Of a stretch of DNA of 64,000 bases, positions 8,795 through 21,112 are shown piece after piece. A model generated the notes under the pieces. The model did not search any database. It was not told the origin of the DNA and saw only the letters and a program-made list of their open reading frames with translations. Source of the stretch: Pseudoduganella flava (lineage in GTDB: Bacteria > Pseudomonadota > Gammaproteobacteria > Burkholderiales > Burkholderiaceae_D). Within the stretch, counting starts at the first letter, position 1, and every line of letters starts with the position of its first letter. The stretch is taken from assembly GCF_007830495.1 (NCBI RefSeq), contig NZ_VLKW01000003.1:718206-782205 (forward strand), given 5' to 3'. The translations under genes and the position numbers were made by a program.

Positions 8795-8928
8795 AACCCA
8801 GAAGCAGAGACAGGGGTCGGGAAGGAGTGATGGCTTGCAAGCCATCACCGCTTTGCCGGCGGAGAGCAAGCTCTCCAAAACCCCGGCTAAGCCCCGGCGG
8901 GTCCGACCCCAGGTTTCGCCTTGGGGTT
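8795..8928. repeat. long dispersed hairpin element, copy A
   Basis: A 134-bp element with imperfect terminal inverted repeats: AACCCAGAAGC at the left, and AACCCCAAGGC read inward from the right, each leading to a GGGGTCGG core. Inside are two perfect hairpins: GTGATGGCTTG/CAAGCCATCAC (8827-8848) and GGAGAGC-AA-GCTCTCC (8861-8876). It aligns base for base with copy B (46494-46623, opposite strand) except in hairpin arms, where changes are compensatory. It fills the gap between the exporter and the methyltransferase gene. Confidence 0.85.
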
Positions 8929-8963
8929 ACATTCGACCGTACCGGCACTCCAGCCGGTCAGTA

Positions 8964-10175
8964 TCACTCTTCGCTTTTCGGTTTCGCTTCTTCGCGCCGG
9001 TTGAAACCGGCCACCATGTCGAAGCGGAACAGGCGGCATTCCAGCGCGCCGTTGAAGAACGGCGTCTTGCGCGACTCCTTCAGCCGCAGCATCTTCGGCA
9101 GGTTCAGGTCGGCCGTGAACAGGTAGGCCGTCCACCCCGCGAAGCGCTGCTTCAACGTCTTCGAGAGGTCGGCGTAGAACGATTTCGCCAGCTCGTCTTC
9201 CGGCAACGTGCTGTCACCCCGCACGCCGATCCGCTCGCCGTATGGAGGATTCGTCAGCAGGATGCCCGGCGTGGCGGTCGGCGGCTGCACCTGCTGCGCC
9301 TCGATCTGCTTCAACGGAACGTCGAACAGGATACCGGCATTCCTGAGATTGTGGCGCGTCATTGCGACCATGTCGCCGGAGATGTCGGAGCCGAAGATCG
9401 TCGGTTCGGACGGCAGCGGGTTCGGTTTGAACGATGCCTTCATCTCCAGCCACGGGGCCGGATCAAAGTCATGGAATTTCTCGAACGCGAAGCGGCGGCG
9501 CGCGCCGGGCGGCACGCCCTGCACCATCTGCGCGGCCTCGCACAGGATCGTGCCGGAGCCACACATCGGGTCGAACAGCGGCATGCCAGGCTTCCAGCCG
9601 GATACCCGCAACAGGCCGGCGGCCAGGTTCTCGCGCAGCGGCGCGTCGCCCGTCTCGCTGCGCCAGCCGCGCTTGAACAGCGCCTCGCCGGACGTATCGA
9701 GATAGACGATGAACTGGCGCTGGTCGAGGAAACCTGCGATGCGCATGTCCGGCTCGCGCGTGTCGACGGACGGGCGCTTGCCGTACATGTCGCGGAAGCG
9801 GTCGCAGACGGCATCCTTGATCTTCAAGGTCGTGAACTCGATGCTCTTCAACGGCGACTTGATGGCCGTGACGTCGACACGGATCGTGTGGTCCACGCCG
9901 AACCACTCTTCCCACGGCTGCGCGAGCACGAGGTCGTAGATGTCGTTTTCGTTCTGGTAATGGCACACGCCCATGCGCATCAGCACGCGCGACGCGATGC
10001 GTGAATGCAGGTTGATGCGGTAGGCGTCGTACAGGTCGCCGGAGCAATGCACGCCGCCGGGCACCTGGTTGTGCACTTTCAGCGTGGCGCTGTGGGTGGT
10101 TTGCGCGATCTCGGCCAGCTCTTCAGCGAGCGCCGCTTCCATGCCGCGCGGGCAGGGGCAGAAATAGGAGGTCAT
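8964..10175 (-). CDS. THUMP-domain class I SAM-dependent RNA methyltransferase
   Basis: A 403-residue homologue of the N-terminal half of RlmL (23S rRNA m2G2445 methyltransferase) and its single-domain relatives. An N-terminal ferredoxin-like/THUMP RNA-binding region (to about 160) precedes a Rossmann methyltransferase domain with DPMCGSGTILCEAA (SAM binding) and LTNPPYGERIG, the NPPY motif of N-methylation of exocyclic amines. The E. coli protein carries a second RlmK domain that is absent here. The ATG at 10175 has an AAAGG site at good spacing; the frame extends 27 codons upstream into repeat DNA, which I reject. The exact rRNA target is inferred from the family. Confidence 0.88.
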   Translation of the reverse strand: MTSYFCPCPRGMEAALAEELAEIAQTTHSATLKVHNQVPGGVHCSGDLYDAYRINLHSRIASRVLMRMGVCHYQNENDIYDLVLAQPWEEWFGVDHTIRVDVTAIKSPLKSIEFTTLKIKDAVCDRFRDMYGKRPSVDTREPDMRIAGFLDQRQFIVYLDTSGEALFKRGWRSETGDAPLRENLAAGLLRVSGWKPGMPLFDPMCGSGTILCEAAQMVQGVPPGARRRFAFEKFHDFDPAPWLEMKASFKPNPLPSEPTIFGSDISGDMVAMTRHNLRNAGILFDVPLKQIEAQQVQPPTATPGILLTNPPYGERIGVRGDSTLPEDELAKSFYADLSKTLKQRFAGWTAYLFTADLNLPKMLRLKESRKTPFFNGALECRLFRFDMVAGFNRREEAKPKSEE

Positions 10176-10243
10176 CGGGATACCTTTTGTCCGTTGTGAA
10201 ATGCAAAAATACGGGTCACCGAGGAGCCACAGGCTCAAGTCGA

Positions 10244-10306
10244 AACCCAGAAGCAAACCCCGGGGTCAGACCCGATGGGTCTGACCCCAGCTTTACGCCG
10301 TTGGTT
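10244..10306. repeat. short dispersed hairpin element, copy C
   Basis: A 63-bp version of the element at 8795-8928, reduced to its two inverted ends: AACCCAGAAGC at the left and AACCAACGGCG read inward from the right. They meet in a perfect hairpin GGGGTCAGACCC-GAT-GGGTCTGACCCC at 10262-10288. It lies between the methyltransferase start and the DsbA-like gene stop. Confidence 0.85.
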
Positions 10307-10314
10307 CTTAAAAC

Positions 10315-10917
10315 TCAACCGGCACGCATCGCCCGTTCCAGAAAATCGAGCCGGTCCTGGCCCCAGAAGCTTTCGCCGTCCAGGATGTACCACGGCGAGC
10401 CGAACACGTTGGCGGCGGTGCCGGCTTCCGTGTTGCGGTCGTATTCGGCCTGCACGCTGGCCGTCGGCGCGGATTTCAGCAGCTGCGCGCCGTCCAGCTC
10501 CAGGTCGTTCGCGCAGCCGATCAGGGTCGCTTCGTCGGCGATGTTCTTTTCTTCCGCCCACAGGCCGCGCATGATCGCTTGCGCCAAGTTCAGCGCCACG
10601 TCCAGGCCGTGCGACAGCCGGGCGGCGATGATCAATTTCGCGGCGGCGTCGGGCGACACGGGAAAGAACTTCGGCTGCACGTTCAGCGGCATGCCGAGGA
10701 ACGCCGACCAGCGCGCCAGTTCGACGAGGCGGTAAGCCTGCCGCTGCGGCGGGCGTTTGGCCAGCGGCAGGCCGCCGGACGCGTTGAACACCTTGCCCAG
10801 GTCCAGCGGCCGCAGGTCGATCTGCACGCCATGCTTGCGGCACAGCGCCACGAAGCGTTCGTGGCCCAGGTAGGCCCACGGCGAATGCGGGGCAAAGTAG
10901 TACAGGCAGGTCTTCAT
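10315..10917 (-). CDS. 2-hydroxychromene-2-carboxylate isomerase / DsbA-fold protein
   Basis: A 200-residue thioredoxin-fold protein of the kappa-class GST / HCCA isomerase group. It opens with a strand and YFAPHSPWAYLGHERF, where the Ser of the SPWAYLG motif replaces the CxxC of DsbA and is the residue that activates glutathione in HCCA isomerases. The C-terminal part has NVFGSPWYILDGESFWGQDRL, the cis-Pro loop typical of the family. Known members isomerise hydroxychromene carboxylate in naphthalene breakdown, but many chromosomal members have no such pathway, and none is seen here. ATG at 10917 (MKTCLYYF) is preferred to the earlier frame start. The next gene upstream is hemJ, 16 bases away. 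Confidence 0.85.
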   Translation of the reverse strand: MKTCLYYFAPHSPWAYLGHERFVALCRKHGVQIDLRPLDLGKVFNASGGLPLAKRPPQRQAYRLVELARWSAFLGMPLNVQPKFFPVSPDAAAKLIIAARLSHGLDVALNLAQAIMRGLWAEEKNIADEATLIGCANDLELDGAQLLKSAPTASVQAEYDRNTEAGTAANVFGSPWYILDGESFWGQDRLDFLERAMRAG

Positions 10918-10933
10918 GCGTCCTCCGAGCAAA

Positions 10934-11362
10934 TCAGAATGGCTTGACGACGACGAGGATCACGATCGCCAGCAGCAGCAGCACCGGCACCTCGTTGAAC
11001 CAGCGGTAGAACTTGTCGCCGCGCTTGTTCACGCCGCGCTCGAACTTCTTCAGCAGCGAACCGCAAGCGTGGTGGTAGCCCAGCACGAGCACGACGAACA
11101 GCAGCTTCGCATGCAGCCAGCCCGGCATCGTCATGCCCTGCGGCGTGCGGTACTGCATCCACGTCAGCAGCAGGCCGAACACGACGGCCGGCACCGCGAG
11201 CATCGTCATGAAGCGGTACAGCTTGCGGGCCATCAGCAGCAGGCGCTCCGTCGTCGCCCCCGGCTGTTCCATCGCCAGGTTGACGAAGATGCGCGGCAGG
11301 TAGAACAGGCCGGCGAACCAGGACACGATGAAGACGATGTGCAGCGCTTTAATCCACAGCAT
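10934..11362 (-). CDS. hemJ: protoporphyrinogen IX oxidase HemJ
   Basis: A 142-residue, four-helix inner-membrane protein of the HemJ (UPF0093) family, which converts protoporphyrinogen IX to protoporphyrin IX in haem synthesis in bacteria lacking HemG/HemY. The signature LWIKALHIVFIVSWFAGLFY contains the conserved His of helix 1, and a second conserved stretch KLYRFMTMLAVPAVV follows. ATG at 11362 is clear from this signature; the longer frame upstream is out of phase with proA and not real. It sits 17 bases after proA in the same direction. Databases often call this gene CopD family. Confidence 0.9.
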   Translation of the reverse strand: MLWIKALHIVFIVSWFAGLFYLPRIFVNLAMEQPGATTERLLLMARKLYRFMTMLAVPAVVFGLLLTWMQYRTPQGMTMPGWLHAKLLFVVLVLGYHHACGSLLKKFERGVNKRGDKFYRWFNEVPVLLLLAIVILVVVKPF

Positions 11363-11379
11363 AGGGGCTCGATTCCTTG

Positions 11380-12672
11380 TTATTTGCGCGTTTCGCCGTG
11401 GCCGAACACCACGTACTTCAGCGACGTCAATCCTTCCAGTCCCACCGGGCCGCGGGCATGCAGCTTGTCGTTGGAAATGCCGATCTCGGCGCCCAAGCCG
11501 TATTCGAACCCGTCGGCAAAGCGCGTCGACGCGTTCACCATCACGGATGCCGAATCGACTTCGCGCAGGAAGCGCATCGCCGCGCTGTAGTCCTCGGTGA
11601 CGATCGCCTCGGTATGCTTCGACGACCACGTGTTGATGTGGTCCATCGCCGCGTCGATGCCGTCGACGACGCGCACCGCCAGGATCGGCGCCAGGTATTC
11701 GGTGGCCCAGTCTTCTTCCGTCGCGTGCGCGAGGTGCGGGTAACGGGGCGTCGACAGGATCGCGTACGCCTCGTCGTCGCAGCGCAGCTCGACCTGCTCG
11801 GCCACGTACAGCTTGGCCAGCTCCGGCAGAACGGCCGGCGCGATGCTGCGCTCGACCAGCAACGTCTCCATCGTGTTGCAGGTGCCGTAGCGGTGGCATT
11901 TCGCGTTGAAGCCGATGTCCAGCGCCTTCTTCAGGTCGGCCTTCGCATCGATGTACACGTGGCAGATGCCGTCCAGGTGCTTGATCATCGGCACGGTGGC
12001 TTCTTCCATCAGGCGGGCGATCAGGCCCTTGCCGCCGCGCGGCACGATCACGTCCACGTATTGCGGCATCGTGATCAGCGCACCGACGGCGGCGCGGTCG
12101 GTCGTGTCGACCACCTGCACGCCGTCTTCCGGCAGGCCCGCGTCGATCAAGCCCTGCTTGACGATCTTCGCCAGCGCGCGGTTGCAGTGGATCGCCTCCG
12201 AGCCGCCGCGCAAGATCGTCGCGTTGCCGCTCTTGATGCACAGGCCCGCCGCATCGACCGTCACGTTCGGCCGCGCTTCGTAGATGATGCCGATGACGCC
12301 CAGCGGCACGCGCATCTGGCCGACCTGGATGCCGGTCGGGCGCACCTTCATGTTCGAGATTTCGCCCACCGGGTCTGGCAGCGCGACGATCTGGCGCAGG
12401 CCTTCGACCATCGTGGCGATCGCCTTCTCCGACAACGTCAGCCGGTCGACCATCGCCGGCGCCAGGCCGTTCGCGCGGGCCGCTTCCAGGTCCTGCTGGT
12501 TGGCGGCGCGCAGCGCGGCCGCATCGCGCTCGATCGCATCGGCGATCAGCATCAGCGCGCGGTTGCGCGTCGCGCTGTCGGCGCGGGCCATCGCGCGCGA
12601 TGCGGTGCGGGCGCGCTTGCCCAGCTCCTCCATGTACTGCCTGACATCGTGTCGAACTGCGTCGTTCATCAT
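11380..12672 (-). CDS. proA: gamma-glutamyl phosphate reductase
   Basis: A 430-residue aldehyde-dehydrogenase-fold enzyme that reduces gamma-glutamyl phosphate with NADPH in proline synthesis. Family features are [32 protein letters not shown], and the catalytic Cys in [13 protein letters not shown]. The end has [18 protein letters not shown], typical of ProA. ATG at 12672 overlaps the holA stop codon by four bases (ATGA), so the genes are translationally coupled; an adjacent second ATG is at 12669. The partner kinase proB is not in the window. The longer frame upstream runs through holA and is not coding. Confidence 0.95.
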   Translation of the reverse strand: MMNDAVRHDVRQYMEELGKRARTASRAMARADSATRNRALMLIADAIERDAAALRAANQQDLEAARANGLAPAMVDRLTLSEKAIATMVEGLRQIVALPDPVGEISNMKVRPTGIQVGQMRVPLGVIGIIYEARPNVTVDAAGLCIKSGNATILRGGSEAIHCNRALAKIVKQGLIDAGLPEDGVQVVDTTDRAAVGALITMPQYVDVIVPRGGKGLIARLMEEATVPMIKHLDGICHVYIDAKADLKKALDIGFNAKCHRYGTCNTMETLLVERSIAPAVLPELAKLYVAEQVELRCDDEAYAILSTPRYPHLAHATEEDWATEYLAPILAVRVVDGIDAAMDHINTWSSKHTEAIVTEDYSAAMRFLREVDSASVMVNASTRFADGFEYGLGAEIGISNDKLHARGPVGLEGLTSLKYVVFGHGETRK

Positions 12673-13688
12673 TGTCCTCGAGCTATTCTCAACGCCAGCT
12701 GCAGCATGGCGTCCCACTGGTCGCCCGCGTACGCCTTGGCGCGCAAGCCCTTGACCATCTTGTCGACCTGGGCGGCCTGGCGCAGCGCGTCCTCCAGCAC
12801 CGGCAGCGTCACGCGCCGCAGTGCCGGGTCCATCAGCCGCTCGCGCGGGCCCCAGATGCGGTATTCCTTCAGCAGCGCCGGCAGCGGCCGGCCCTGCGCC
12901 ATCCCTGCCTTCAATTTTAGCAGCGTGCGGATTTCCTCGGACACGGCCCACAGCACCAGCGGCAGCGCCTCGCCCTCGCCCTTCAAGCCTTCCAGCATGC
13001 GCACGAGGCGCGCGGCGTCGCCCGCCAGCATCGCTTCGGACAGCTTGAACACGTCGTAGCGCGCCACGTTCAGCACGGCGTCGTGCACCTGCTCGTACGA
13101 CAGCTTGCCCGCCGCGTGCAGCAGGCCCAGTTTCTGGATTTCCTGGTGCGCCGCCAGCAGGTTGCCCTCGACGCGGTCGGCGATGAAGTCGAGGCTTTGC
13201 CGGTCCGTGCTCTGGCCCTGCATCGACAGCCGCATCGAAATCCAGTTCGGCAGCTGCCCCCGTTCGATGTTCGGGATCTCGACGTACACGGCCGCCTGCT
13301 GCAGGGCCGCCACCCAGGCCGCCTTGGCCGTCTGCCAGTCCAGCTTCGGCAGCGTGATCAGCGTGAGATTATCCGGCGACAGGTCCTTCACATAGGCCTG
13401 CAGCGCCGCGGCGCCATCCTTGCCCGGCTTGCCCGTGGGGATGCGCAACTCGATCAGCTTCTTGTCGCCGAACAGCGAGAGCGCCTGGTTGGCGGCCAGC
13501 AGCTCGCCCCATTTGAAGCTGCGCTCCACCGTCAGCACGTCGCGCTCGGAATAGCCTTGCGCGCGGGCGGCACGGCGGATCTTGTCCGCCGCTTCCAGCG
13601 CGAGCAGGTGCTCGTCGCTGGTGATCACGTACAGCGGTGCCAGGGACTTGGCCAGGTGGCCGTCCAGCGCTTCAGCGCGGAGTATCAT
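12669..13688 (-). CDS. holA: DNA polymerase III delta subunit
   Basis: A 339-residue delta subunit of the clamp loader, which opens the beta sliding clamp during replication. The N-terminal [38 protein letters not shown] (cited as a region) and the central [14 protein letters not shown] match the family, as does the C-terminal helical collar segment ([18 protein letters not shown]). ATG at 13688 lies one base past the stop of lptE, and the 3' end overlaps proA. The lptE-holA order is conserved in beta- and gammaproteobacteria. Confidence 0.93.
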   Translation of the reverse strand: MILRAEALDGHLAKSLAPLYVITSDEHLLALEAADKIRRAARAQGYSERDVLTVERSFKWGELLAANQALSLFGDKKLIELRIPTGKPGKDGAAALQAYVKDLSPDNLTLITLPKLDWQTAKAAWVAALQQAAVYVEIPNIERGQLPNWISMRLSMQGQSTDRQSLDFIADRVEGNLLAAHQEIQKLGLLHAAGKLSYEQVHDAVLNVARYDVFKLSEAMLAGDAARLVRMLEGLKGEGEALPLVLWAVSEEIRTLLKLKAGMAQGRPLPALLKEYRIWGPRERLMDPALRRVTLPVLEDALRQAAQVDKMVKGLRAKAYAGDQWDAMLQLALRIARGQ

Positions 13689-13689
13689 G

Positions 13690-14364
13690 CTACTCCTGGC
13701 GTTCCTTGGGCTCCGCAGGTCCCTGCGGCACCGGCGTGGCCGTCGTTCCCGGCTGCGCGACCGAACCCGGCGCGACGATGCCCGGCACGGACAGCGGGCT
13801 GACCGTGCTGGTCGGCGCCGCATCGGGACGGGACGGCTTGATCGCCGCCATGCGCCGCATCATCTGCTGCACCAGGTCCTTCTGCATGTCGCGGTACAGC
13901 TGCGCCTCTTCCTGTTCCTTCGCCAGCAGCTGCGTTTCGCTGAACGTGATCGGGCGCGTCAGCGTGATCTGCGTGGGGCCCAGCAGCTGGGTGCCCGTGC
14001 CATTCGTAACGCGGAAGACGATGTTATACGTCAGCAGGTATTCGCTGACGCGGCCGGCGCTGTTCAGCGACAGGATCGACTTGCTGCGCGTTTTTTCCGG
14101 ATCGGTGATGACCTCGACGACACCATCGGCCCGCTTCGGATCGGTGACGATCGTCGTACCGCCGTTGACGCGGATGTTGCGCTTCAAGTCGATCGCCAGC
14201 GGCGACGAATCCGGCAGGCTGATGTACATCGACGAGAACGGCAGCGTGTAGTTGCCGCCCGAGCCGCGCAGGTGGAAGCCGCAGCCGGAAAGCGCGGTTG
14301 CGCTGCCGGCCAGCGCGGCCAGCAGCACCACGTTGCGGGTAATGCCTTTCAGAGTCGTCGCCAT
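13690..14364 (-). CDS. lptE: LPS-assembly lipoprotein LptE
   Basis: A 224-residue outer-membrane lipoprotein. The signal peptide ends at the lipobox LSGC (Cys about residue 28), followed by GFHLRGSGG, the LptE hallmark. LptE plugs the LptD barrel, whose gene is at 39792-42071. The C-terminal about 50 residues are Pro/Ser/Thr-rich and extend beyond the usual fold. It lies between leuS and holA, 4 bases after the leuS stop, in one run of coupled genes. Confidence 0.93.
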   Translation of the reverse strand: MATTLKGITRNVVLLAALAGSATALSGCGFHLRGSGGNYTLPFSSMYISLPDSSPLAIDLKRNIRVNGGTTIVTDPKRADGVVEVITDPEKTRSKSILSLNSAGRVSEYLLTYNIVFRVTNGTGTQLLGPTQITLTRPITFSETQLLAKEQEEAQLYRDMQKDLVQQMMRRMAAIKPSRPDAAPTSTVSPLSVPGIVAPGSVAQPGTTATPVPQGPAEPKERQE

Positions 14365-14368
14365 AGCC

Positions 14369-17832
<3,464 letters not shown>

Positions 17833-17841
17833 CTTCTGTCC

Positions 17842-17856
17842 GTGAACCGGGTTCAC
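17842..17856. promoter_or_regulatory. 15-base palindrome upstream of the SDR gene
   Basis: GTGAACC-G-GGTTCAC is a perfect palindrome 76 bases before the SDR start and 10 bases after the AraC gene stop. It is a likely operator; its GAACC half-site also occurs as an inverted pair before the AraC gene. Which protein binds it is not known. Confidence 0.5.
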
Positions 17857-17931
17857 AAGTCTTGTTCTCCAGCGCCCATTTATCGGGCGCCGCGCGGGAC
17901 CTATGCTTGCCGCTCATCTTTGGGAGGACTT

Positions 17932-18720
17932 ATGCAACTGGACCTGAACGACAAGACCGCGCTCGTGAGCGCATCCACTTCCGGCATCGGCTACGCGATC
18001 GCCGACCGCCTGCTGGCCGAAGGCGCCACCGTGATCGTCAACGGCCGCAGTGAAGCGACCGTGGCCAAGGCGGTGGCCGCGCTGCGCGACAAGCATGGCT
18101 TCGAGCGCGTGCTGCCGCTGGCGGCCGACCTGTCCGTGCCTGGATCGGAACGGGCGGCCGCGGAGCGCTATCCGCACGTCGACATCCTGATCAACAACAT
18201 GGGGACGTATGCGCTGTCGGACTTCTTCAGCACGACGGACGAGGACTGGCAGCGCATGTTCGAAACGAACGTGTGGAGCGGCGTGCGGCTGGCCCGCACC
18301 TACATGAAGGGCATGCTGGAGCGCGGCGCGGGCCGCGTCGTGTTCATCTCCAGCGAAGTGGCGCTGACGCCGATGGCCGCGATGGCGCACTACAGCGCCA
18401 GCAAGGCCACGCAGCTGTCGATCTCGCGCAGCCTGGCGGAGCTGACGAAGGGCACGGCCGTCACCGTCAACGCTGTTCTCCCTGGGCCGACCGAGACGGA
18501 CAGCCTGAAGTCGTTCATCGAATCCGTCAACCCGGGCTTGCCGTACGCGCAGGCGGAACGCAAGTTCATGGACGAGAACCGCCCGTCGTCGCTGATCTAC
18601 CGCCTGGCCAAGCCGGCCGAGGTGGCGGACGTCGTCGCCTTCCTGGCCAGCCCGCGCGCCGCGGTGATCAACGGCGCGGCGATCCGTGCCGAGGGCGGCA
18701 CGGTACAGACGATCGCCTGA
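17932..18720 (+). CDS. SDR family oxidoreductase
   Basis: A 262-residue short-chain dehydrogenase/reductase. The nucleotide-binding turn is SASTSGIGYAIA near residue 14 (a TGxxxGIG variant with S for the first G), the NNMG motif is in place of NNAG, and the catalytic Ser and YSASK (Tyr/Lys) are present. ATG at 17932 follows a strong GGGAGG site; the longer frame is not used. Substrate not predictable. A LysR gene follows 41 bases later on the same strand and may regulate it or be co-transcribed. Confidence 0.9.
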   Translation: MQLDLNDKTALVSASTSGIGYAIADRLLAEGATVIVNGRSEATVAKAVAALRDKHGFERVLPLAADLSVPGSERAAAERYPHVDILINNMGTYALSDFFSTTDEDWQRMFETNVWSGVRLARTYMKGMLERGAGRVVFISSEVALTPMAAMAHYSASKATQLSISRSLAELTKGTAVTVNAVLPGPTETDSLKSFIESVNPGLPYAQAERKFMDENRPSSLIYRLAKPAEVADVVAFLASPRAAVINGAAIRAEGGTVQTIA

Positions 18721-18761
18721 GCGCAGGTATACTCGCCGGCAGTACAGCGAAAGGGGCAGAG

Positions 18762-19673
18762 TTGGATAACCGCAGCGGCGAAATGCAGGTCTTCGTGAAG
18801 GTCGTGGAAACGGGCAGCTTTTCCGCGACCGCGCCCCTGTTGAACCTCTCCCCTTCCGCCGTCAGCAAGGTGGTGTCGCGCATCGAGGAAAGGCTGGGCG
18901 TGCAGCTGTTCAAGCGCTCCACGCGGCACCTGGCGCTGACCGCCGAAGGCCGCGAATACCACGACAGCTGCGTGCGCATCCTGCAGGACATCGAGGAAGC
19001 GGAACAGCGCGCGTCGCAGCGCTCCGCGCAAATTCGCGGCATGTTGCGGGTCAACGTGTCGCTGCCGTTCGGCCAGCACTACCTGGTGCCCGCGCTGGCG
19101 GAATTCAGCCGGCTGTACCCGGACATCACCGTCGACATCTCGCTCACCGATGCCAAGATCGAACTGCAGCGCGACGAGGTGGACGTCGCCGTGCGCATGG
19201 GCCCATTGCACGACGTGTCGTACCGCGCCCGCAACCTGGGGCGCAGCCGGATGGCGGTGGTGGCCGCGCCCTCCTACCTGGAGCAGCATGGCACGCCGCA
19301 GGTGCCGTCGGACCTGGCCGGCCATCGCTGCCTGGGCTTCAACTTTCGCCGCGCGACGGGCGAGTGGCCGTTCCTCGTCGACGGCCGCCTGACGCACCTG
19401 GCCGTCGGCGGCGGCATGCTGACGAATAACGGCGAAACGATGCGGCAGCTGACGCTGCAGGGCCTGGGCATCAGCCGCGTCGGCCTGTTCCACGTGTACG
19501 ACGATATCCAGCGCGGCGACCTCGTCGAGCTGCTGCCCGCCTTCAATGCAGGCGACCTGGAAGAGATCAACCTGATCTTCCTGAACCAGCGCCACATGCC
19601 GCCGCGCATCCGCGCCTTCATCGACTTCGCCGTGGACCGGCTCGCGCCGCTGCTCGCACGCTCTTTGCCATAA
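18762..19673 (+). CDS. LysR family transcriptional regulator
   Basis: A 303-residue LysR regulator. Residues about 5-65 form the winged helix-turn-helix (EMQVFVKVVETGSFSATAPLL, then SPSAVSKVVSRIEERLGVQLF). The rest is the periplasmic-binding-like effector domain with VSLPFGQHYLVPAL and DVAVRMGPL, typical of the CrgA/DsdC-like group. I chose TTG at 18762 because it has an AAGGGG ribosome site seven bases upstream and gives the usual short lead before EMQVF; ATG at 18783 would begin inside the first helix. It follows the SDR gene directly. Confidence 0.88.
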   Translation: MDNRSGEMQVFVKVVETGSFSATAPLLNLSPSAVSKVVSRIEERLGVQLFKRSTRHLALTAEGREYHDSCVRILQDIEEAEQRASQRSAQIRGMLRVNVSLPFGQHYLVPALAEFSRLYPDITVDISLTDAKIELQRDEVDVAVRMGPLHDVSYRARNLGRSRMAVVAAPSYLEQHGTPQVPSDLAGHRCLGFNFRRATGEWPFLVDGRLTHLAVGGGMLTNNGETMRQLTLQGLGISRVGLFHVYDDIQRGDLVELLPAFNAGDLEEINLIFLNQRHMPPRIRAFIDFAVDRLAPLLARSLP

Positions 19674-19763
19674 GCGGCGGCCTGGGCTGACGACCTTCCA
19701 TTTTTCCAATCCGCCCACGGGGCGGCATGGCATGATGGCCGGATCGTCAACCAGGAGAGCACC

Positions 19764-20129
19764 ATGATCAAAGGACTGCGCACCGCCATCTATCCCGCCA
19801 ACGACCTGCCCGCCGCAAAGGCGTGGTACGCAAGGGTGTTCGGCACCGAACCTTACTTCGACCAGCCGTTCTACGTGGGCTTCGCGATCGCCGGCTTCGA
19901 ACTGGGCATCGTGCCGGACGGCCAGCCCGGTACCGCGGGCACCAAGGTGTACTGGGGCGTCGACGACATCGACGCCGAGACCGCGCGCGTGATCGAACTG
20001 GGCGCGACCATCCACTCGGCGATCCAGGACGTGGGCGACGGCATCCGCGTCGTCGAGCTCGCGGACCCGTTCGGCAATGTGCTGGGGCTGATCCAGAACC
20101 CGCATTTCGACGTCGCCGCCGTGCGCTGA
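19764..20129 (+). CDS. VOC family protein (glyoxalase/bleomycin-resistance fold)
   Basis: A 121-residue single-domain vicinal-oxygen-chelate protein. It has the paired beta-alpha-beta-beta-beta pattern: LRTAIYPANDLPAAKAWYARVFG at the start and the typical end ELADPFGNVLGLIQNPHF. Members include glyoxalases, dioxygenases and antibiotic-binding proteins, so function is open. A ribosome site AGGAGAG precedes the ATG. It is followed by a palindromic repeat at 20147-20187. Confidence 0.88.
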   Translation: MIKGLRTAIYPANDLPAAKAWYARVFGTEPYFDQPFYVGFAIAGFELGIVPDGQPGTAGTKVYWGVDDIDAETARVIELGATIHSAIQDVGDGIRVVELADPFGNVLGLIQNPHFDVAAVR

Positions 20130-20146
20130 TCGCTGCGCCACACCAA

Positions 20147-20187
20147 TGTTTCCAAAAAACGGGGTCTGACCCCGATTTTGGGAAACA
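20147..20187. repeat. dispersed palindromic repeat with GGAAACA outer arms
   Basis: Outer arms TGTTTCC and GGGAAACA enclose A-rich and T-rich stretches and the core CGGGGTC-T-GACCCCG. The whole 41-base unit can fold as one long hairpin. It is related to the units at 33108-33304 and 37043-37247, which share the GGAAA outer arm but have a GGGAC-T-GTCCC core. Confidence 0.85.
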
Positions 20188-20221
20188 TCCACGATAACGC
20201 GGGCGGCGCGGGGTGTGATAG

Positions 20222-20247
20222 TATACGTTTCATATATAAACCGTATA
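20222..20247. promoter_or_regulatory. 26-bp AT-rich dyad (operator copy 1)
   Basis: The site begins TATACG and ends CGTATA, with TTTCATATATAAAC between. It matches the 26-bp site at 21076-21101 at 21 positions by eye with no gaps. It lies 22 bases before the first methionine aminopeptidase gene. The shared dyad suggests one regulator, possibly the ParD-like protein. Confidence 0.6.
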
Positions 20248-20268
20248 TTCACTCATGCCGAGGCGCCC

Positions 20269-21057
20269 ATGCTTACCCGAACCAGCGACGTCATCCTGAA
20301 GACGCCGGACCAGATCGAATGCTCGCGCGCCGCGGCGCAGCTTGCGGCGGACGTGCTGACGATGATCGGCCCGCACGTCAAGCCGGGCGTTACTACCGAG
20401 CACCTGGACCGGCTGTGCCACGCGTACATCGTCGACGTGCTGAAGGTCGTGCCGGCCAACGTGGGCTACCACGGCTATCCGAAGACGATCCTCACGTCCG
20501 TCAACGACGTCGTCTGCCACGGCATTCCGCGCCCGGACCAGGTGCTGAAGGATGGCGACATCGTCAACATCGACGTGGCCGTCATCAAGGACGGCTGGTT
20601 CGGCGACACCAGCCGGATGTACTACGTGGGCAAGCCCGGCAAGGCCGCACGCCGGCTGTGCGAAGTCACGTACGACGCGATGTGGGCCGGCATCCGCACC
20701 GTGCGCCCCGGCGCACGGCTGGGCGACGTGGGGCATGCCATCCAGCAGGTGGCCGAGGGCGCCGGATACTCCGTCGTGCGCAGCTATGGCGGGCACGGCA
20801 TCGGCACCGTCTACCATGAAGACCTGCACGTGCTGCACTTCGGCCGCCCCGGCACGGGCGTGACCCTGGTGCCCGGCATGGTCTTCACGATCGAACCGAT
20901 GATCAATGCCGGCAAGCACGCCACGCGCACGCTGGCCGACGGCTGGACCGTCGTCACCGTGGACCGCTCGCTGTCCGCGCAGTGGGAGCACATGGTGGCG
21001 GTGACGCCTTCCGGCTTCGACGTGCTGACCCTGGCGCCAGGGGAAACGGCAGCATGA
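20269..21057 (+). CDS. map: type I methionine aminopeptidase, copy 1
   Basis: A 262-residue enzyme that removes the initiator Met from new proteins. All metal and catalytic positions are visible: CHGIP (His), NIDVAVIKDGWFGDTS (two Asp), GGHGIGTVYHED (two His), FTIEPMI (Glu) and WEHMVAVT (Glu). It lacks the N-terminal zinc-finger extension of type Ib. ATG at 20269 is chosen over an AT-rich upstream frame that would run through the operator. It is about three-quarters identical by eye to copy 2 at 21339. Neither copy is beside rpsB/tsf, where the housekeeping gene usually lies, so both are probably accessory. Confidence 0.92.
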   Translation: MLTRTSDVILKTPDQIECSRAAAQLAADVLTMIGPHVKPGVTTEHLDRLCHAYIVDVLKVVPANVGYHGYPKTILTSVNDVVCHGIPRPDQVLKDGDIVNIDVAVIKDGWFGDTSRMYYVGKPGKAARRLCEVTYDAMWAGIRTVRPGARLGDVGHAIQQVAEGAGYSVVRSYGGHGIGTVYHEDLHVLHFGRPGTGVTLVPGMVFTIEPMINAGKHATRTLADGWTVVTVDRSLSAQWEHMVAVTPSGFDVLTLAPGETAA

Positions 21058-21075
21058 CGGCGTCGCACGTGCTAA

Positions 21076-21101
21076 TATATGGTTCGTATATAGACCATAT
21101 A
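21076..21101. promoter_or_regulatory. 26-bp AT-rich dyad (operator copy 2)
   Basis: Perfect 8-bp arms TATATGGT and ACCATATA flank TCGTATATAG. It is the counterpart of the site at 20222-20247 and ends 11 bases before the ParD-like gene. A ribbon-helix-helix type antitoxin commonly binds such a site in its own promoter; that link is inference. Confidence 0.65.
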
Positions 21102-21112
21102 AAGGCACCACC

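Noticed and set aside
8791..8963. Small open frames in the repeat region before the methyltransferase
   Set aside because: They follow the inverted repeats of the hairpin element and have no ribosome site or conserved product.
20269..21057. First MetAP as a degraded copy
   Set aside because: All metal ligands and catalytic residues are present and the length is normal.
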